In this document: one piece after another, positions 1 through 7,121 of the stretch | How positions within the stretch are numbered: position 1 is the stretch's first letter | Layout of the letters: each line of letters opens with the position of its first letter | NCBI GenBank assembly: GCA_003541875.1 | Contig: DPLS01000015.1 | Coordinates: 1 to 8,535 of the forward strand | DNA: 8,535 nt | Reading direction: 5' to 3' | From: Bacteroidota bacterium | GTDB lineage: Bacteria > Bacteroidota > Ignavibacteria > UBA10030 > UBA6906 | Made by a program: the position numbers and the translations under genes | The notes under the pieces: model-generated | Told to the model about the DNA's origin: nothing | The model's database searches: none | What the model saw: only the letters and a program-made list of their open reading frames with translations

Positions 1-176
1 TGCTGGCCATGCTGAACTCCTGCTCATCCGGCGTGACCGTGGTGAACATCGACAATGGCTTCGGGGCAGCGTTTGCTGCAAGCCGCATAAATCGTCTCCC
101 GGCAACATCGGGTTTTGCCAACCCACCGCACAAGTCCCGTCCAAAGTCAGCTCGACGCAAACAATTGCTGGGCTAA
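1..176 (+). CDS. larB: LarB C-terminus (pyridinium-3,5-biscarboxylic acid mononucleotide synthase), partial
   Basis: Only the last 57 complete codons are visible; the 5' part lies off the window. LarB is a PurE-like enzyme that carboxylates and hydrolyses nicotinic acid adenine dinucleotide, the first step of the nickel-pincer nucleotide cofactor of lactate racemase and related enzymes. Seen in the sequence is the family's C-terminal block, [20 protein letters not shown] followed by [12 protein letters not shown], read in frame 3 and ending at TAA 174-176. After INRL there are about 25 further residues rich in Lys, Arg and Pro, which look like a disordered tail. The identification rests on this short C-terminal block alone. 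LarC and LarE are not in the window. The next gene starts 139 bp downstream on the same strand. Confidence 0.82.
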   Translation, partial: LAMLNSCSSGVTVVNIDNGFGAAFAASRINRLPATSGFANPPHKSRPKSARRKQLLG

Positions 177-210
177 GGCACCAGAGAGGATCATTTTGCC
201 GGGCGGGCTG

Positions 211-239
211 TTGAATTCAAGAGCGATTTTCTCTATCTT
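211..239 (+). promoter_or_regulatory. Possible sigma-70-type promoter before the pyrophosphorylase gene
   Basis: TTGAAT (211-216) and TATCTT (234-239) are separated by 17 bp in the only sizeable plus-strand gap (177-315). Each hexamer matches the proteobacterial consensus at 4 of 6 positions. If the organism is a Bacteroidota relative its housekeeping promoters may differ, so this is tentative. Nothing else recognisable lies in the gap: no convincing hairpin plus T-run after larB and no operator-like repeat. Confidence 0.28.
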
Positions 240-315
240 CTTTCAAGAGATGTTCTCATTCCAAATCCTTTCCTGCAGGGACAGGTAGATCATTCCCCAT
301 GCTGCGTTGCGAATC

Positions 316-2826
316 ATGAAAGCTGTTATCATGGCTGGTGGGTTTGGGACCCGCCTCCGACCCCTCACCTGCAACACGCCGAAGCCCATGGCTCCCGTCA
401 TGAACAAGCCAATGATGCATCACATTGTTGATTTGTTGCGGGGCCACGGTATCACAGATGTGACATCAACCCTGTTCTATTCTCCTGATGCAATCACGGG
501 CTACTTTGGTGATGGCTCGAGACTGGGCGTGAAGATGGGATACGTGAAGGCCGATGCTGACTACGGCACGGCAGGGAGTGTCCGCAACGCCACAAAGGGG
601 ACGCAGCAGCGACTCCTCATCATCAGCGGTGACGTGCTCACCGATTTTGACTTGACTGCCGCCATCCGATTCCACGAATCGAAAAGCGCAAAAGCGACAG
701 TCGTACTCACGCGCGCGACCAACCCTCTGGCATTTGGCGTGGTGATTACCAACGATGAAGGAAAGATCACTCGCTTTCTTGAGAAGCCTTCATGGGGTGA
801 AGTGTTCAGTGATACGATCAACACGGGCATCTACATCTTCGAGCCTGAGGTTATGGAGCTCGTGCCGTATCGCGAGGATTTCGATTTCAGCAAAGACCTC
901 TTTCCGCTTCTTCTCAAGCAGGATGCCGGGCTCTACGGATATGTTGCGGAGGGATATTGGCGCGACATCGGGAACCTCAACGAGTATCAGGATGCGCACA
1001 TTGATGCCCTGATGGGACTGGTGAAACTGCACTTTGAAGGCACGAAGCAGGGGAACCTATATGTTGGGGAAGGTACGAGCATCCGACTCGACCGGGTGCA
1101 CGTCACGGGCACTGTCCTGATCGGGAAGAACTGCACCATCGCAGACAACGTAAAACTCTCGAACACGATTGTCGGAGACAATTGTGTTATCGGGCCGGGC
1201 GCAAGCATCCGGAATTCGGTGATATGGAACGACGTTGTGATTGGCCATAGCACGGAGCTCACGTCGGATGTCATCGGCGCAAAATGCTCGATTTGGGAAA
1301 AGGCGATCATCGCTGAAAATGTGTTCATCGGTGATGCGTGTTGGATCGGGCGGCGGGCACAACTTTCCGCCAACATCAAACTCTGGCCGGAAAAAGTTGT
1401 CGAGGAAGGCGCAATCCTGACACGCAGCCTGGTTTGGGAGGACAAATGGCTGCGCGAGTTGTTCGCCGATTCGCGTGTGACAGGACTTTCCAACATCGAG
1501 ATGAACCCCGAGTTCGGCGCAAAGCTTGGAGCCGCTTACGGGGCGTTCCTTGGCGCACGGAAAACTGTTGTGACCTGCCGCGATTCCGACAACGTCTCGC
1601 GCATGATGAGCCGTTCACTCATTTGCGGTCTTATCTCTGCTGGCGTAAACACGTTCGACCTTCGGGCAACCTCGATACCGATCTTGCGTCATGAGCTGAG
1701 TAGTGGCAAAGAGGCTGGCGGCATCCATGTCCGCCGATCACCGTTCGACAAGAACCTGACGGACATCGTGTTCTTCGATGCAAACGGCAAAGACCTCCCT
1801 TCGAAGAAAACTAAGAGTATCGAACGCCTCTTCTTCGGTGAGGATTTTGCCCGCTCTGCCCCCGAAAATGTCGGGAATATTTCGTTCCCAGAACGCACCA
1901 CGGAATCATACAAGGAGAAATTCCTCTCTACACTTGACGTCGATGCCATCAGTACGAAGAAGTTCAAGTTGGTGATCGACTATTCCAACGGCGTTGCATC
2001 GACAATCTTCCCCGTAATCCTCGGTTCATTCGATTGTCAGGTGGTAGCGCTCAACGCTCACCTTGATCCGCGCAAGCTGACCCGAGACAAGAACGAATTT
2101 GACTACTCCGTCAGTCAAATGTCCCACATCGTTACCTCGCTGAAATATGATATCGGGGCGCTCATCGATGCAGGTGGCGAAAAACTCTTCATGGTGGACG
2201 AGAACGGCGAGGCAATCGACAGTGACAGACTGCTCGTTATCATTGCCGAGCTGTTCATGCGAACCCATCCGGACGCAACAGCCATAGCCGTGCCTATTAC
2301 CTCATCGGGCGAGATCGACGCCGTCGCAGCGAGACACAACGTTCAGATGGTGAAGACGAGGAACAGCCACCTTGCCATGATGGAGGCGGCAACCAGCAAG
2401 GCTGTGCAGTTTGTCGGCGGAACAAAGGGCGGGTTCATCTTCACGAACTTCTTCTTCGCCACCGACGCCATGTATTCGGTGGCCAAGATCCTCGAGATGA
2501 TGGCTCACGCAGGCACGCTGCTCGGTCAGATCAACAAAGAGATTCCAGTGTTGGAGATGGCAAGGCGGAATGTGAACTGCTCATGGGAGCATAAAGGGAA
2601 AGTGATGCGACACATCATGCGCGACTCGGAAGGGATGCGTCGAGACCTGGTGGACGGAGTCAAGATCTACATGGAGGGAAGATACCAGGGCGCATCAACG
2701 CTTCTCATTCCCGACAAGGAACGACCGCTCTTCCACATCAATGCCGAGGCGAAAGACCGGCAGACCGCCGAAGCCCTTGCAACTGAATACGAGAAGAAAG
2801 TTATCGGGTGGCGAGACGAACCATAG
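316..2826 (+). CDS. Mannose-1-phosphate guanylyltransferase-like protein fused to a phosphomannomutase-like domain
   Basis: This 836-aa three-part protein probably makes an NDP-sugar, most likely GDP-mannose, from sugar 1-phosphate and NTP in the cytoplasm, for glycans or surface polysaccharide. Residues 1 to about 240 are an NTP-transferase domain: GGFGTRLRPLT at 8-18 (nucleotide-binding loop), PKPM, YGTAGS, SGDVLTDFDL at 104-113 with the metal-binding Asp, LEKP near 156 and a DIGN motif near 217. Residues about 245-370 show hexapeptide repeats of a left-handed beta-helix. Residues about 395-836 follow the phosphohexomutase fold, but all four active-site loops are altered. Ser475 is kept, but TASHNP reads RRSPFD, DGDGDR reads DAGGEK (618-623), GExSGH reads GTKGGF, and RPSGTEP reads IPDKERP (798-804). 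Mutase activity is therefore doubtful. ATG 316 is preferred over TTG 307 because the protein then begins MKAVIMAGG, as is usual in the family; no clear Shine-Dalgarno precedes either. Sugar and nucleotide specificity is inferred from resemblance. Confidence 0.88.
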   Translation: MKAVIMAGGFGTRLRPLTCNTPKPMAPVMNKPMMHHIVDLLRGHGITDVTSTLFYSPDAITGYFGDGSRLGVKMGYVKADADYGTAGSVRNATKGTQQRLLIISGDVLTDFDLTAAIRFHESKSAKATVVLTRATNPLAFGVVITNDEGKITRFLEKPSWGEVFSDTINTGIYIFEPEVMELVPYREDFDFSKDLFPLLLKQDAGLYGYVAEGYWRDIGNLNEYQDAHIDALMGLVKLHFEGTKQGNLYVGEGTSIRLDRVHVTGTVLIGKNCTIADNVKLSNTIVGDNCVIGPGASIRNSVIWNDVVIGHSTELTSDVIGAKCSIWEKAIIAENVFIGDACWIGRRAQLSANIKLWPEKVVEEGAILTRSLVWEDKWLRELFADSRVTGLSNIEMNPEFGAKLGAAYGAFLGARKTVVTCRDSDNVSRMMSRSLICGLISAGVNTFDLRATSIPILRHELSSGKEAGGIHVRRSPFDKNLTDIVFFDANGKDLPSKKTKSIERLFFGEDFARSAPENVGNISFPERTTESYKEKFLSTLDVDAISTKKFKLVIDYSNGVASTIFPVILGSFDCQVVALNAHLDPRKLTRDKNEFDYSVSQMSHIVTSLKYDIGALIDAGGEKLFMVDENGEAIDSDRLLVIIAELFMRTHPDATAIAVPITSSGEIDAVAARHNVQMVKTRNSHLAMMEAATSKAVQFVGGTKGGFIFTNFFFATDAMYSVAKILEMMAHAGTLLGQINKEIPVLEMARRNVNCSWEHKGKVMRHIMRDSEGMRRDLVDGVKIYMEGRYQGASTLLIPDKERPLFHINAEAKDRQTAEALATEYEKKVIGWRDEP

Positions 2827-2829
2827 GAG
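2825..2829 (+). promoter_or_regulatory. Shine-Dalgarno of ptsN overlapping the upstream stop codon
   Basis: AGGAG at 2825-2829 shares two bases with the TAG stop (2824-2826) of the pyrophosphorylase gene and lies 12 nt before the ptsN ATG at 2842. The spacing is slightly long. The overlap suggests that translation of the two genes is linked. Most other plus-strand genes here have no visible Shine-Dalgarno. Confidence 0.5.
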
Positions 2830-2841
2830 CAACGAAGAATC

Positions 2842-3312
2842 ATGAAAATCGGTGATATCCTCTCAGAAGATATGGTGATTACCAATCTGGAGGGGGACTC
2901 AAAGAATGATATTATCGAGTCCATGATCGATTTGGTGTCCAGATCGCCAAAGGTTCTCGACAAGGAAAAGGTGCGGGAAGCCATCCTGGAACGCGAAGAG
3001 ATCATGTCCACAGGCGTCGGAAATGGATTTGCCATTCCCCACGGAAAAACCGACGCAGTATCAGACATCGTTGCAGCCTTTGCTGTCACGGCGGAGCCAA
3101 TCGATTATCAATCGTTGGACGAAAAGCCGGTACGTCTTGTGTTTCTGCTCGTAGGCAAAGATAACATGGTGGGCCCGCACATCAAACTTCTTAGCAGGAT
3201 TTCCAGGTTGATGAACAAAGAGGAGTTTCGTAATCAGCTCCTCGAGCTGAAGACCCCACGAGAAATTCTCGACACCTTCAGGAAAGAGGAAGCTACTTAT
3301 TTCGAAGTGTAA
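2842..3312 (+). CDS. ptsN: PTS EIIA-type phosphocarrier of the nitrogen (EIIA-Ntr/PtsN) class
   Basis: This 156-aa single-domain protein has the usual length for EIIA-Ntr. Such proteins take a phosphoryl group from NPr or HPr on a histidine and mostly regulate other proteins (potassium uptake, kinases, nitrogen and carbon metabolism) rather than moving sugar. Seen: the active-site block GNGFAIPHGK with the phosphorylatable His67 (codon 3040-3042), the preceding EREEIMSTGVG, and a second conserved His113 in GPHIKLLSRISRL. No EIIB or EIIC domain is fused or adjacent, which favours a regulatory role. In proteobacteria ptsN usually sits by rpoN, hpf and rapZ; none is visible here. Instead it follows the sugar-nucleotide fusion gene by 15 bp. 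A fructose/mannitol-type EIIA of the same superfamily is the alternative. Confidence 0.87.
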   Translation: MKIGDILSEDMVITNLEGDSKNDIIESMIDLVSRSPKVLDKEKVREAILEREEIMSTGVGNGFAIPHGKTDAVSDIVAAFAVTAEPIDYQSLDEKPVRLVFLLVGKDNMVGPHIKLLSRISRLMNKEEFRNQLLELKTPREILDTFRKEEATYFEV

Positions 3313-3353
3313 CCCTTCACTCGACGACAGCCTCAACTGTACACACGGCATTC

Positions 3354-3764
3354 ATGAAGAGAACGCCCCCTCCGCTTGCAACAGGCTATCGGCTTAAGGT
3401 TTCTCGCGTCTTCGACGACCGTGAACAGAAACACAAGACGAGGTTCACCCTCGAGACGTTGCAGTCATTTGCCAGCTTTGTATACGAGCTATCGACTCAG
3501 GAGCGACGCAAGGGGAACGACATCCACTTCAAAGTGCTTGGGTTGAAGCCTCCGAGACTCAGTTTGTCTGCATCTGGCCCGGCAAGGTTTCAGCGTGACT
3601 ATGAAGATCTCGTTGGATCCTGCGAGGTTACGATTGAGAACATTGATGGCAACAGGAATGCATTCAAGTTCCGCATCTCGAAGGACAAGGTTGAGGTTCT
3701 GCAATCACCTCGAGACGGGTTCACTGAATTTGTGTATGAGTCACACCAAACACCTACAAAATAA
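3354..3764 (+). CDS. Hypothetical protein, 136 aa, between ptsN and lgt
   Basis: I do not recognise this protein. It has no signal peptide, no membrane segment and no cysteine pair; it has a single Cys in GSCEVTIENIDG. It is rich in Lys, Arg, Phe and alternating beta-type stretches: DIHFKVLGLKPPRLSLSASG near 55-74, then VTIENIDGNRNAFKFRI near 91-107. This suggests a small cytosolic, mostly beta fold. The N-terminus begins MKRTPPPLATG and is probably flexible. It is judged real because it fills the space between two firm genes (41 bp after ptsN, 15 bp before lgt) on the same strand, has no better overlapping reading frame, and shows codon use like its neighbours. No Shine-Dalgarno is visible upstream of ATG 3354. 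Its function is unknown. Confidence 0.68.
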   Translation: MKRTPPPLATGYRLKVSRVFDDREQKHKTRFTLETLQSFASFVYELSTQERRKGNDIHFKVLGLKPPRLSLSASGPARFQRDYEDLVGSCEVTIENIDGNRNAFKFRISKDKVEVLQSPRDGFTEFVYESHQTPTK

Positions 3765-3779
3765 CAATCCTGCAACGGC

Positions 3780-4682
3780 ATGATCCCAGTACTCTTTGAA
3801 ATCGGACCGATTCGGATCAACAGCTTTGGGCTGATGCTCGGCATCGGATTCATCCTCGGCAGCTACATACTCTCACTTGAGCTGAAAAGGAAGAAGCTTG
3901 ATCCTAATCTTGCAAGCAACATCACCATCATAGCCGTCATCTTTGGGATTCTCGGTGCCAAGCTTCTTCACGTCATCGAACATACATTTGAGTATTGGGG
4001 AACGCCCTACCTCGATGTTCAAGGCCAGATTTTCTCGTTCTCAGGTCTCACATGGTACGGCGGCCTTATTGTGGGAATGACGGCAATAACGGTGTACGTA
4101 AAACGGAAGAAGGTCCCAATTCTCAAGATCTGGGATGGCCTCGGAGTCGCACTCATACTTGCCTATGGCGTCGCGCGATTAGGGTGTCACTTCGCAGGCG
4201 ATGGTGACTATGGAACTCCGACCAAGCTCCCTTGGGGGACCATTTACGCTAATGGAACCGCCAAGCCAACCGGAATGCTCAAAGAGTTCTTTGCTACCCA
4301 CCCTGACGAACGAGTGGCCTGGTCGTATGACTCGCTGCGCGCCATCCATTCCCGGATTGACCGACTTGGTTATCCGATCAATCGGTTTGACGAGATAACT
4401 CCGCTTCATCCGACGCCAGTCTATGAAATGATCCTCGGGGTCATCGGATTCCTGATCATGCTGAGATTACGCAAGAATGAGTATCCCGACGGGAAGATCT
4501 TCATGATCTACCTGATGCTAGCCTCAACATTCAGATTCCTCGCTGAGTTTCTCCGACTACAGCCGAAGCTGATCCTAGGCCTGTCTGAAGCCCAGCTTAT
4601 TGCCATAGGATTGTTCATCGCGGGATTCGTGGCAATGCAGTACTTCGATAGCAACCGAAAGAACACACCGGCGACTGCATGA
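3780..4682 (+). CDS. lgt: Prolipoprotein diacylglyceryl transferase
   Basis: Lgt is an inner-membrane enzyme that moves diacylglycerol from phosphatidylglycerol to the lipobox cysteine of prelipoproteins, the first step of lipoprotein maturation. The 300-aa product has about seven hydrophobic segments, roughly at 16-34, 47-66, 88-107, 118-135, 216-230, 238-256 and 268-287. Family marks seen: SFGLMLGIGF near the N-terminus, TWYGGLI at 91-97, the Lgt signature GVARLGCHFAGDGDYG starting at 130 (Arg133 matches E. coli Arg143), HPTPVYE at 210-216, and FLAEFLR with Arg259 (matches E. coli Arg239). The position matching E. coli His103 is Tyr93. Between PWG (151-153) and HPTPVYE lies a hydrophilic stretch of about 55 residues, longer than in E. 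coli. It starts 15 bp after the hypothetical gene with no clear Shine-Dalgarno, and its stop overlaps the next gene by 4 bp. Confidence 0.95.
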   Translation: MIPVLFEIGPIRINSFGLMLGIGFILGSYILSLELKRKKLDPNLASNITIIAVIFGILGAKLLHVIEHTFEYWGTPYLDVQGQIFSFSGLTWYGGLIVGMTAITVYVKRKKVPILKIWDGLGVALILAYGVARLGCHFAGDGDYGTPTKLPWGTIYANGTAKPTGMLKEFFATHPDERVAWSYDSLRAIHSRIDRLGYPINRFDEITPLHPTPVYEMILGVIGFLIMLRLRKNEYPDGKIFMIYLMLASTFRFLAEFLRLQPKLILGLSEAQLIAIGLFIAGFVAMQYFDSNRKNTPATA

Positions 4683-4975
4683 CTCTCGTTGAAATCTTCT
4701 CAAAAGAGGAATGCCATCTCTGCGATGACGCCAGAGCTGTCATCAACAAAGTGCAGCAAGACATTCCGTTCAGGTTGCGCGAATTCAAACTGATGCCTGG
4801 CGATCCGTACTATGAAGAGTACAGAGAATGGTTCCCCGTGGTTCACATCAACAAGGCACTCGCTTTTAAGTACCGCGTGAACGAAAACATGTTCAAGATA
4901 AAGCTCCAGCAGGTTGCAGGGGATGCGCGGAATCCCAATGCTGAACCGGATGAGCCATCAATCGGGAGCAGATGA
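4679..4975 (+). CDS. Glutaredoxin-like thioredoxin-fold protein (DUF836 type)
   Basis: This 98-aa protein has a thioredoxin-type fold: VEIFSKEECHLCDDAR near the N-terminus gives a beta strand followed by a CxxC redox site (Cys12, Cys15), and WFPVVHIN near 51-58 supplies the usual cis-proline (Pro53) and the next strand. The length and CHLC motif fit the glutaredoxin-like DUF836/GlrX family of small cytosolic proteins, whose substrates are mostly undefined. The last 20 residues are hydrophilic and probably disordered. Its ATG overlaps the lgt stop as ATGA (4679-4682), which suggests translational coupling. Whether it serves thiol chemistry near the membrane or is simply carried along is not shown. 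The next gene starts 38 bp later. Confidence 0.85.
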   Translation: MTLVEIFSKEECHLCDDARAVINKVQQDIPFRLREFKLMPGDPYYEEYREWFPVVHINKALAFKYRVNENMFKIKLQQVAGDARNPNAEPDEPSIGSR

Positions 4976-5013
4976 TCGGGGCAACGCTTTCGCATCAAGA
5001 CTGATAAAGCAAA

Positions 5014-5754
5014 ATGGGCAGAATCATCGTTGGCCGACAACCTGTAGTGGAAGCTCTTCGCGCCGGGACGCAAATCGAGAAAATTCTCGTCCTGCAAGGA
5101 GTTCATGGAAGAATAGTCCAGGAAATCAGGTCACTTGCGCAGGACAAAGATGTGCCGGTTGTTGAAATTGGGAGGCAGGAGTTCCGTGAATCAGCCAGCG
5201 ATGCAACGACCCAGGGAGTTATTGCAGTTATAGCAACGCAGCAACAATACGTCGAGCTTGAGGATCTGCTCAGCATTCCGACCGGGCGAAATCAAAGAGG
5301 CTTCCTTCTTATCCTTGACGAAATCGAGGACCCGCACAACCTTGGTGCTCTCATACGCACCGCTGAATGCGCTGGCGTGCACGGTGTCATCATACCCAAG
5401 CATCACTCGGCTTCAGTCACGAGCGCAGTTGCGAAAGCTTCCGCCGGGGCCGTTGAACATATGGCGATCGCGGAAGTCACGAACGTCTCCAACGCAATCG
5501 GAAGACTAAAAGAGAACGGATACTGGATTGTCGGGTTGGATGCAGTGGGAGACAAGCTCTATACTGGAGTGGACTACAAAACGCCAACGGCCCTCATTGT
5601 TGGAAGTGAGGGGAAAGGCATCCGACGGCTGGTGAAAGAACATTGTGACTTCTTGGTGAAGATTCCACTCCATGGAAAGATCGAATCGCTGAATGCTTCG
5701 GTGGCAGGAGGATTGGTGATGTTTGAGGTGGCAAAACAGCGAACAACCAACTAG
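5014..5754 (+). CDS. rlmB: TrmH-family (SPOUT) rRNA 2'-O-methyltransferase, RlmB-like
   Basis: This family methylates the 2'-OH of RNA riboses with S-adenosylmethionine; RlmB itself modifies G2251 of 23S rRNA. The 246-aa length fits. Residues 1 to about 80 form the RNA-binding domain and start GRIIVGRQPVVEALRAG, typical of RlmB (GxxxVxEAL). The SPOUT knot domain follows with all three motifs: DEIEDPHNLGALIRTAECAG (motif 1, about 102-121, with Asn109 and the likely catalytic Arg115), LIVGSEGKGIRRL (motif 2, Glu199) and IPLHGKIESLNASVAGG (motif 3, about 217-233, Ser225 and Asn227). The RlmB assignment rather than another TrmH paralogue is inferred from the N-terminal domain and length. It is the last gene of the plus-strand run; its TAG (5752-5754) lies inside a CTAG shared with the convergent regulator gene. 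No Shine-Dalgarno is evident. Confidence 0.9.
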   Translation: MGRIIVGRQPVVEALRAGTQIEKILVLQGVHGRIVQEIRSLAQDKDVPVVEIGRQEFRESASDATTQGVIAVIATQQQYVELEDLLSIPTGRNQRGFLLILDEIEDPHNLGALIRTAECAGVHGVIIPKHHSASVTSAVAKASAGAVEHMAIAEVTNVSNAIGRLKENGYWIVGLDAVGDKLYTGVDYKTPTALIVGSEGKGIRRLVKEHCDFLVKIPLHGKIESLNASVAGGLVMFEVAKQRTTN

Positions 5755-7121
5755 CTTTCCTCGTCCTCCCCTCCCCGGGTAAGTCCGAACTTTTTCATCT
5801 TGTTGTACAGGTGGCTGCGCTGGATATCAAGCGCTTGCGCTGTGCGGCTGATGTTCCATCCATGTTCGTCCAGAAGCTTCTTGATGAATGCGGCTTCCGC
5901 CCGATCTTTGAAATCCTGGAATGTACCACCCAACTCCAACAAACCTCCTGCCTCACCCTTCACTCTCCCAGAACCCGGCTCAACCTGATCCACTTCGATG
6001 GTTGCCGAAGGAGTCATAATGATGAGCCGTTCCACGATGTTCCTCAACTCGCGCACGTTGCCGCTCCAGTCCATGGTTTGGAGTTTCCTGAGCGCTTCAT
6101 CGGAGAATTTCTTTTGGGCCATGCCGTAACGGTGACAGATGTCGTCGGCAAAGGCGTTTGCCAATAAGGCGATGTCGTCGCGTCGCTCTCGCAATGGTGG
6201 AACCACAATCGGAATCACATTCAACCGATGATAGAGATCCTCCCGAAACGTCCCGAGTTTTATCATTTCCACCAGGTTCTTGTTTGTCGCGGCGATCAGA
6301 CGAACATCAACACCTATCTGCTTATTGCCGCCGACGCGTTCAATTTTTCCTTCCTCAATTGCTCGTAGAACCTTTGCCTGTGCATTCAAGCTCATGTCGC
6401 CGATTTCATCGAGGAACAGCGTTCCACCATCTGCAAGCTCAAACTTGCCGATGCGCTGGTTTGTCGCCCCGGTGAACGCACCCTTCTCGTGGCCAAACAG
6501 TTCCGATTCGATGAGCTCATTTGGTATTGCGGCACAGTTCACTTCCACAAGCTGTTTCCCCTGACGTCGGCTCTGACGATGAACGGCACGAGCAACAAGT
6601 TCCTTCCCTGAACCATTCTCTCCGACTATCAATACACGTGCCTCAGTGGGTGCAACGCGCTCGATGATTGCGAGGATTTCCTTGATCTTGGGCGACTGTC
6701 CAAGGATCGCATCCTTTCCCTCCACCTGTCGCTTCATCTCCTTCACTTCACTCATCAGATGTTTGGCCTGAGTGGCATTCCGGACAGTGATGAGGAGCCT
6801 CTCCCGGTCGAGCGGCTTCTGAAGGAAGTCAAAAGCTCCCAGCTTCGTCGCTTCGACCGCGGTTTCGATTGTTCCGTGCCCTGAGATCATGATGACTGGA
6901 AGCTCTGGCGTTTTCTCCTTGATCGTCTTCAGCACTCTGAGGCCGTCCATCCCTGCCATTTTAATGTCCAGCAATACCACATCGAAGACCGCACCCGCAA
7001 CTTTGGCAAGTGCAATTAGTCCGTCATTCGCGAACTGCACCTCATACTTCTCGTACTCTAATATCATCTTGATTGAGTCGCGAATGCTCTTTTCATCATC
7101 AACTACAAGTACCGATTTCAT
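5751..7121 (-). CDS. NtrC-family sigma-54-dependent response regulator
   Basis: This 456-aa transcription activator has the full three-domain layout. Receiver (1 to about 120): acidic pocket Asp8/Asp9, phosphoacceptor Asp52 in VVLLDIKM, and Lys102 in FLQKP. AAA+ domain (about 140-375): Walker A GENGSGKE at 168-175, the sigma-54 contact loop GAFTGA at 214-219, Walker B GGTLFLDEIG near 232-241, DLYHRLNV with a conserved Arg299, and WSGNVREL near 352-359 (usually WPGNVREL). Fis-type helix-turn-helix near 423-445: NISRTAQALDIQRSHLYNKM. It should activate RNA polymerase-sigma-54 promoters after phosphorylation by an unidentified kinase; none is adjacent in this window. Its ATG overlaps the upstream gene's stop as ATGA. 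Names such as AtoC or ZraR are generic for this architecture, so I give no symbol. It converges on rlmB with a 4-bp overlap. Confidence 0.95.
   Translation of the reverse strand: MKSVLVVDDEKSIRDSIKMILEYEKYEVQFANDGLIALAKVAGAVFDVVLLDIKMAGMDGLRVLKTIKEKTPELPVIMISGHGTIETAVEATKLGAFDFLQKPLDRERLLITVRNATQAKHLMSEVKEMKRQVEGKDAILGQSPKIKEILAIIERVAPTEARVLIVGENGSGKELVARAVHRQSRRQGKQLVEVNCAAIPNELIESELFGHEKGAFTGATNQRIGKFELADGGTLFLDEIGDMSLNAQAKVLRAIEEGKIERVGGNKQIGVDVRLIAATNKNLVEMIKLGTFREDLYHRLNVIPIVVPPLRERRDDIALLANAFADDICHRYGMAQKKFSDEALRKLQTMDWSGNVRELRNIVERLIIMTPSATIEVDQVEPGSGRVKGEAGGLLELGGTFQDFKDRAEAAFIKKLLDEHGWNISRTAQALDIQRSHLYNKMKKFGLTRGGEDEES

Noticed and set aside
221..257. Weak inverted repeat (TCTC / GAGA) in the larB-pyrophosphorylase gap considered as a terminator
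   Set aside because: The pairing is short and broken and there is no T-run after it.
270..285. CCTGCAGG palindrome and nearby CAGGGACAGG as operator or ribosome binding site
   Set aside because: An isolated 8-bp palindrome with no second copy, and too far (about 35 nt) from ATG 316 to act as a Shine-Dalgarno.
307..315. TTG start three codons before ATG 316 for the pyrophosphorylase fusion
   Set aside because: Family members begin directly with M-K-A-V-I-M-A-G-G; the TTG has no better ribosome binding site.
987..1496. Open frame of 169 codons on the minus strand inside the pyrophosphorylase gene
   Set aside because: It lies wholly opposite a well-supported coding region with intact family motifs, has no recognisable protein features, and is rich in Ser, Pro and Arg as expected of an antisense shadow.
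2667..3089. Open frame of 140 codons on the minus strand across the pyrophosphorylase/ptsN junction
   Set aside because: Antisense to two firm genes; low-complexity Ser/Arg/Met composition and no motif.
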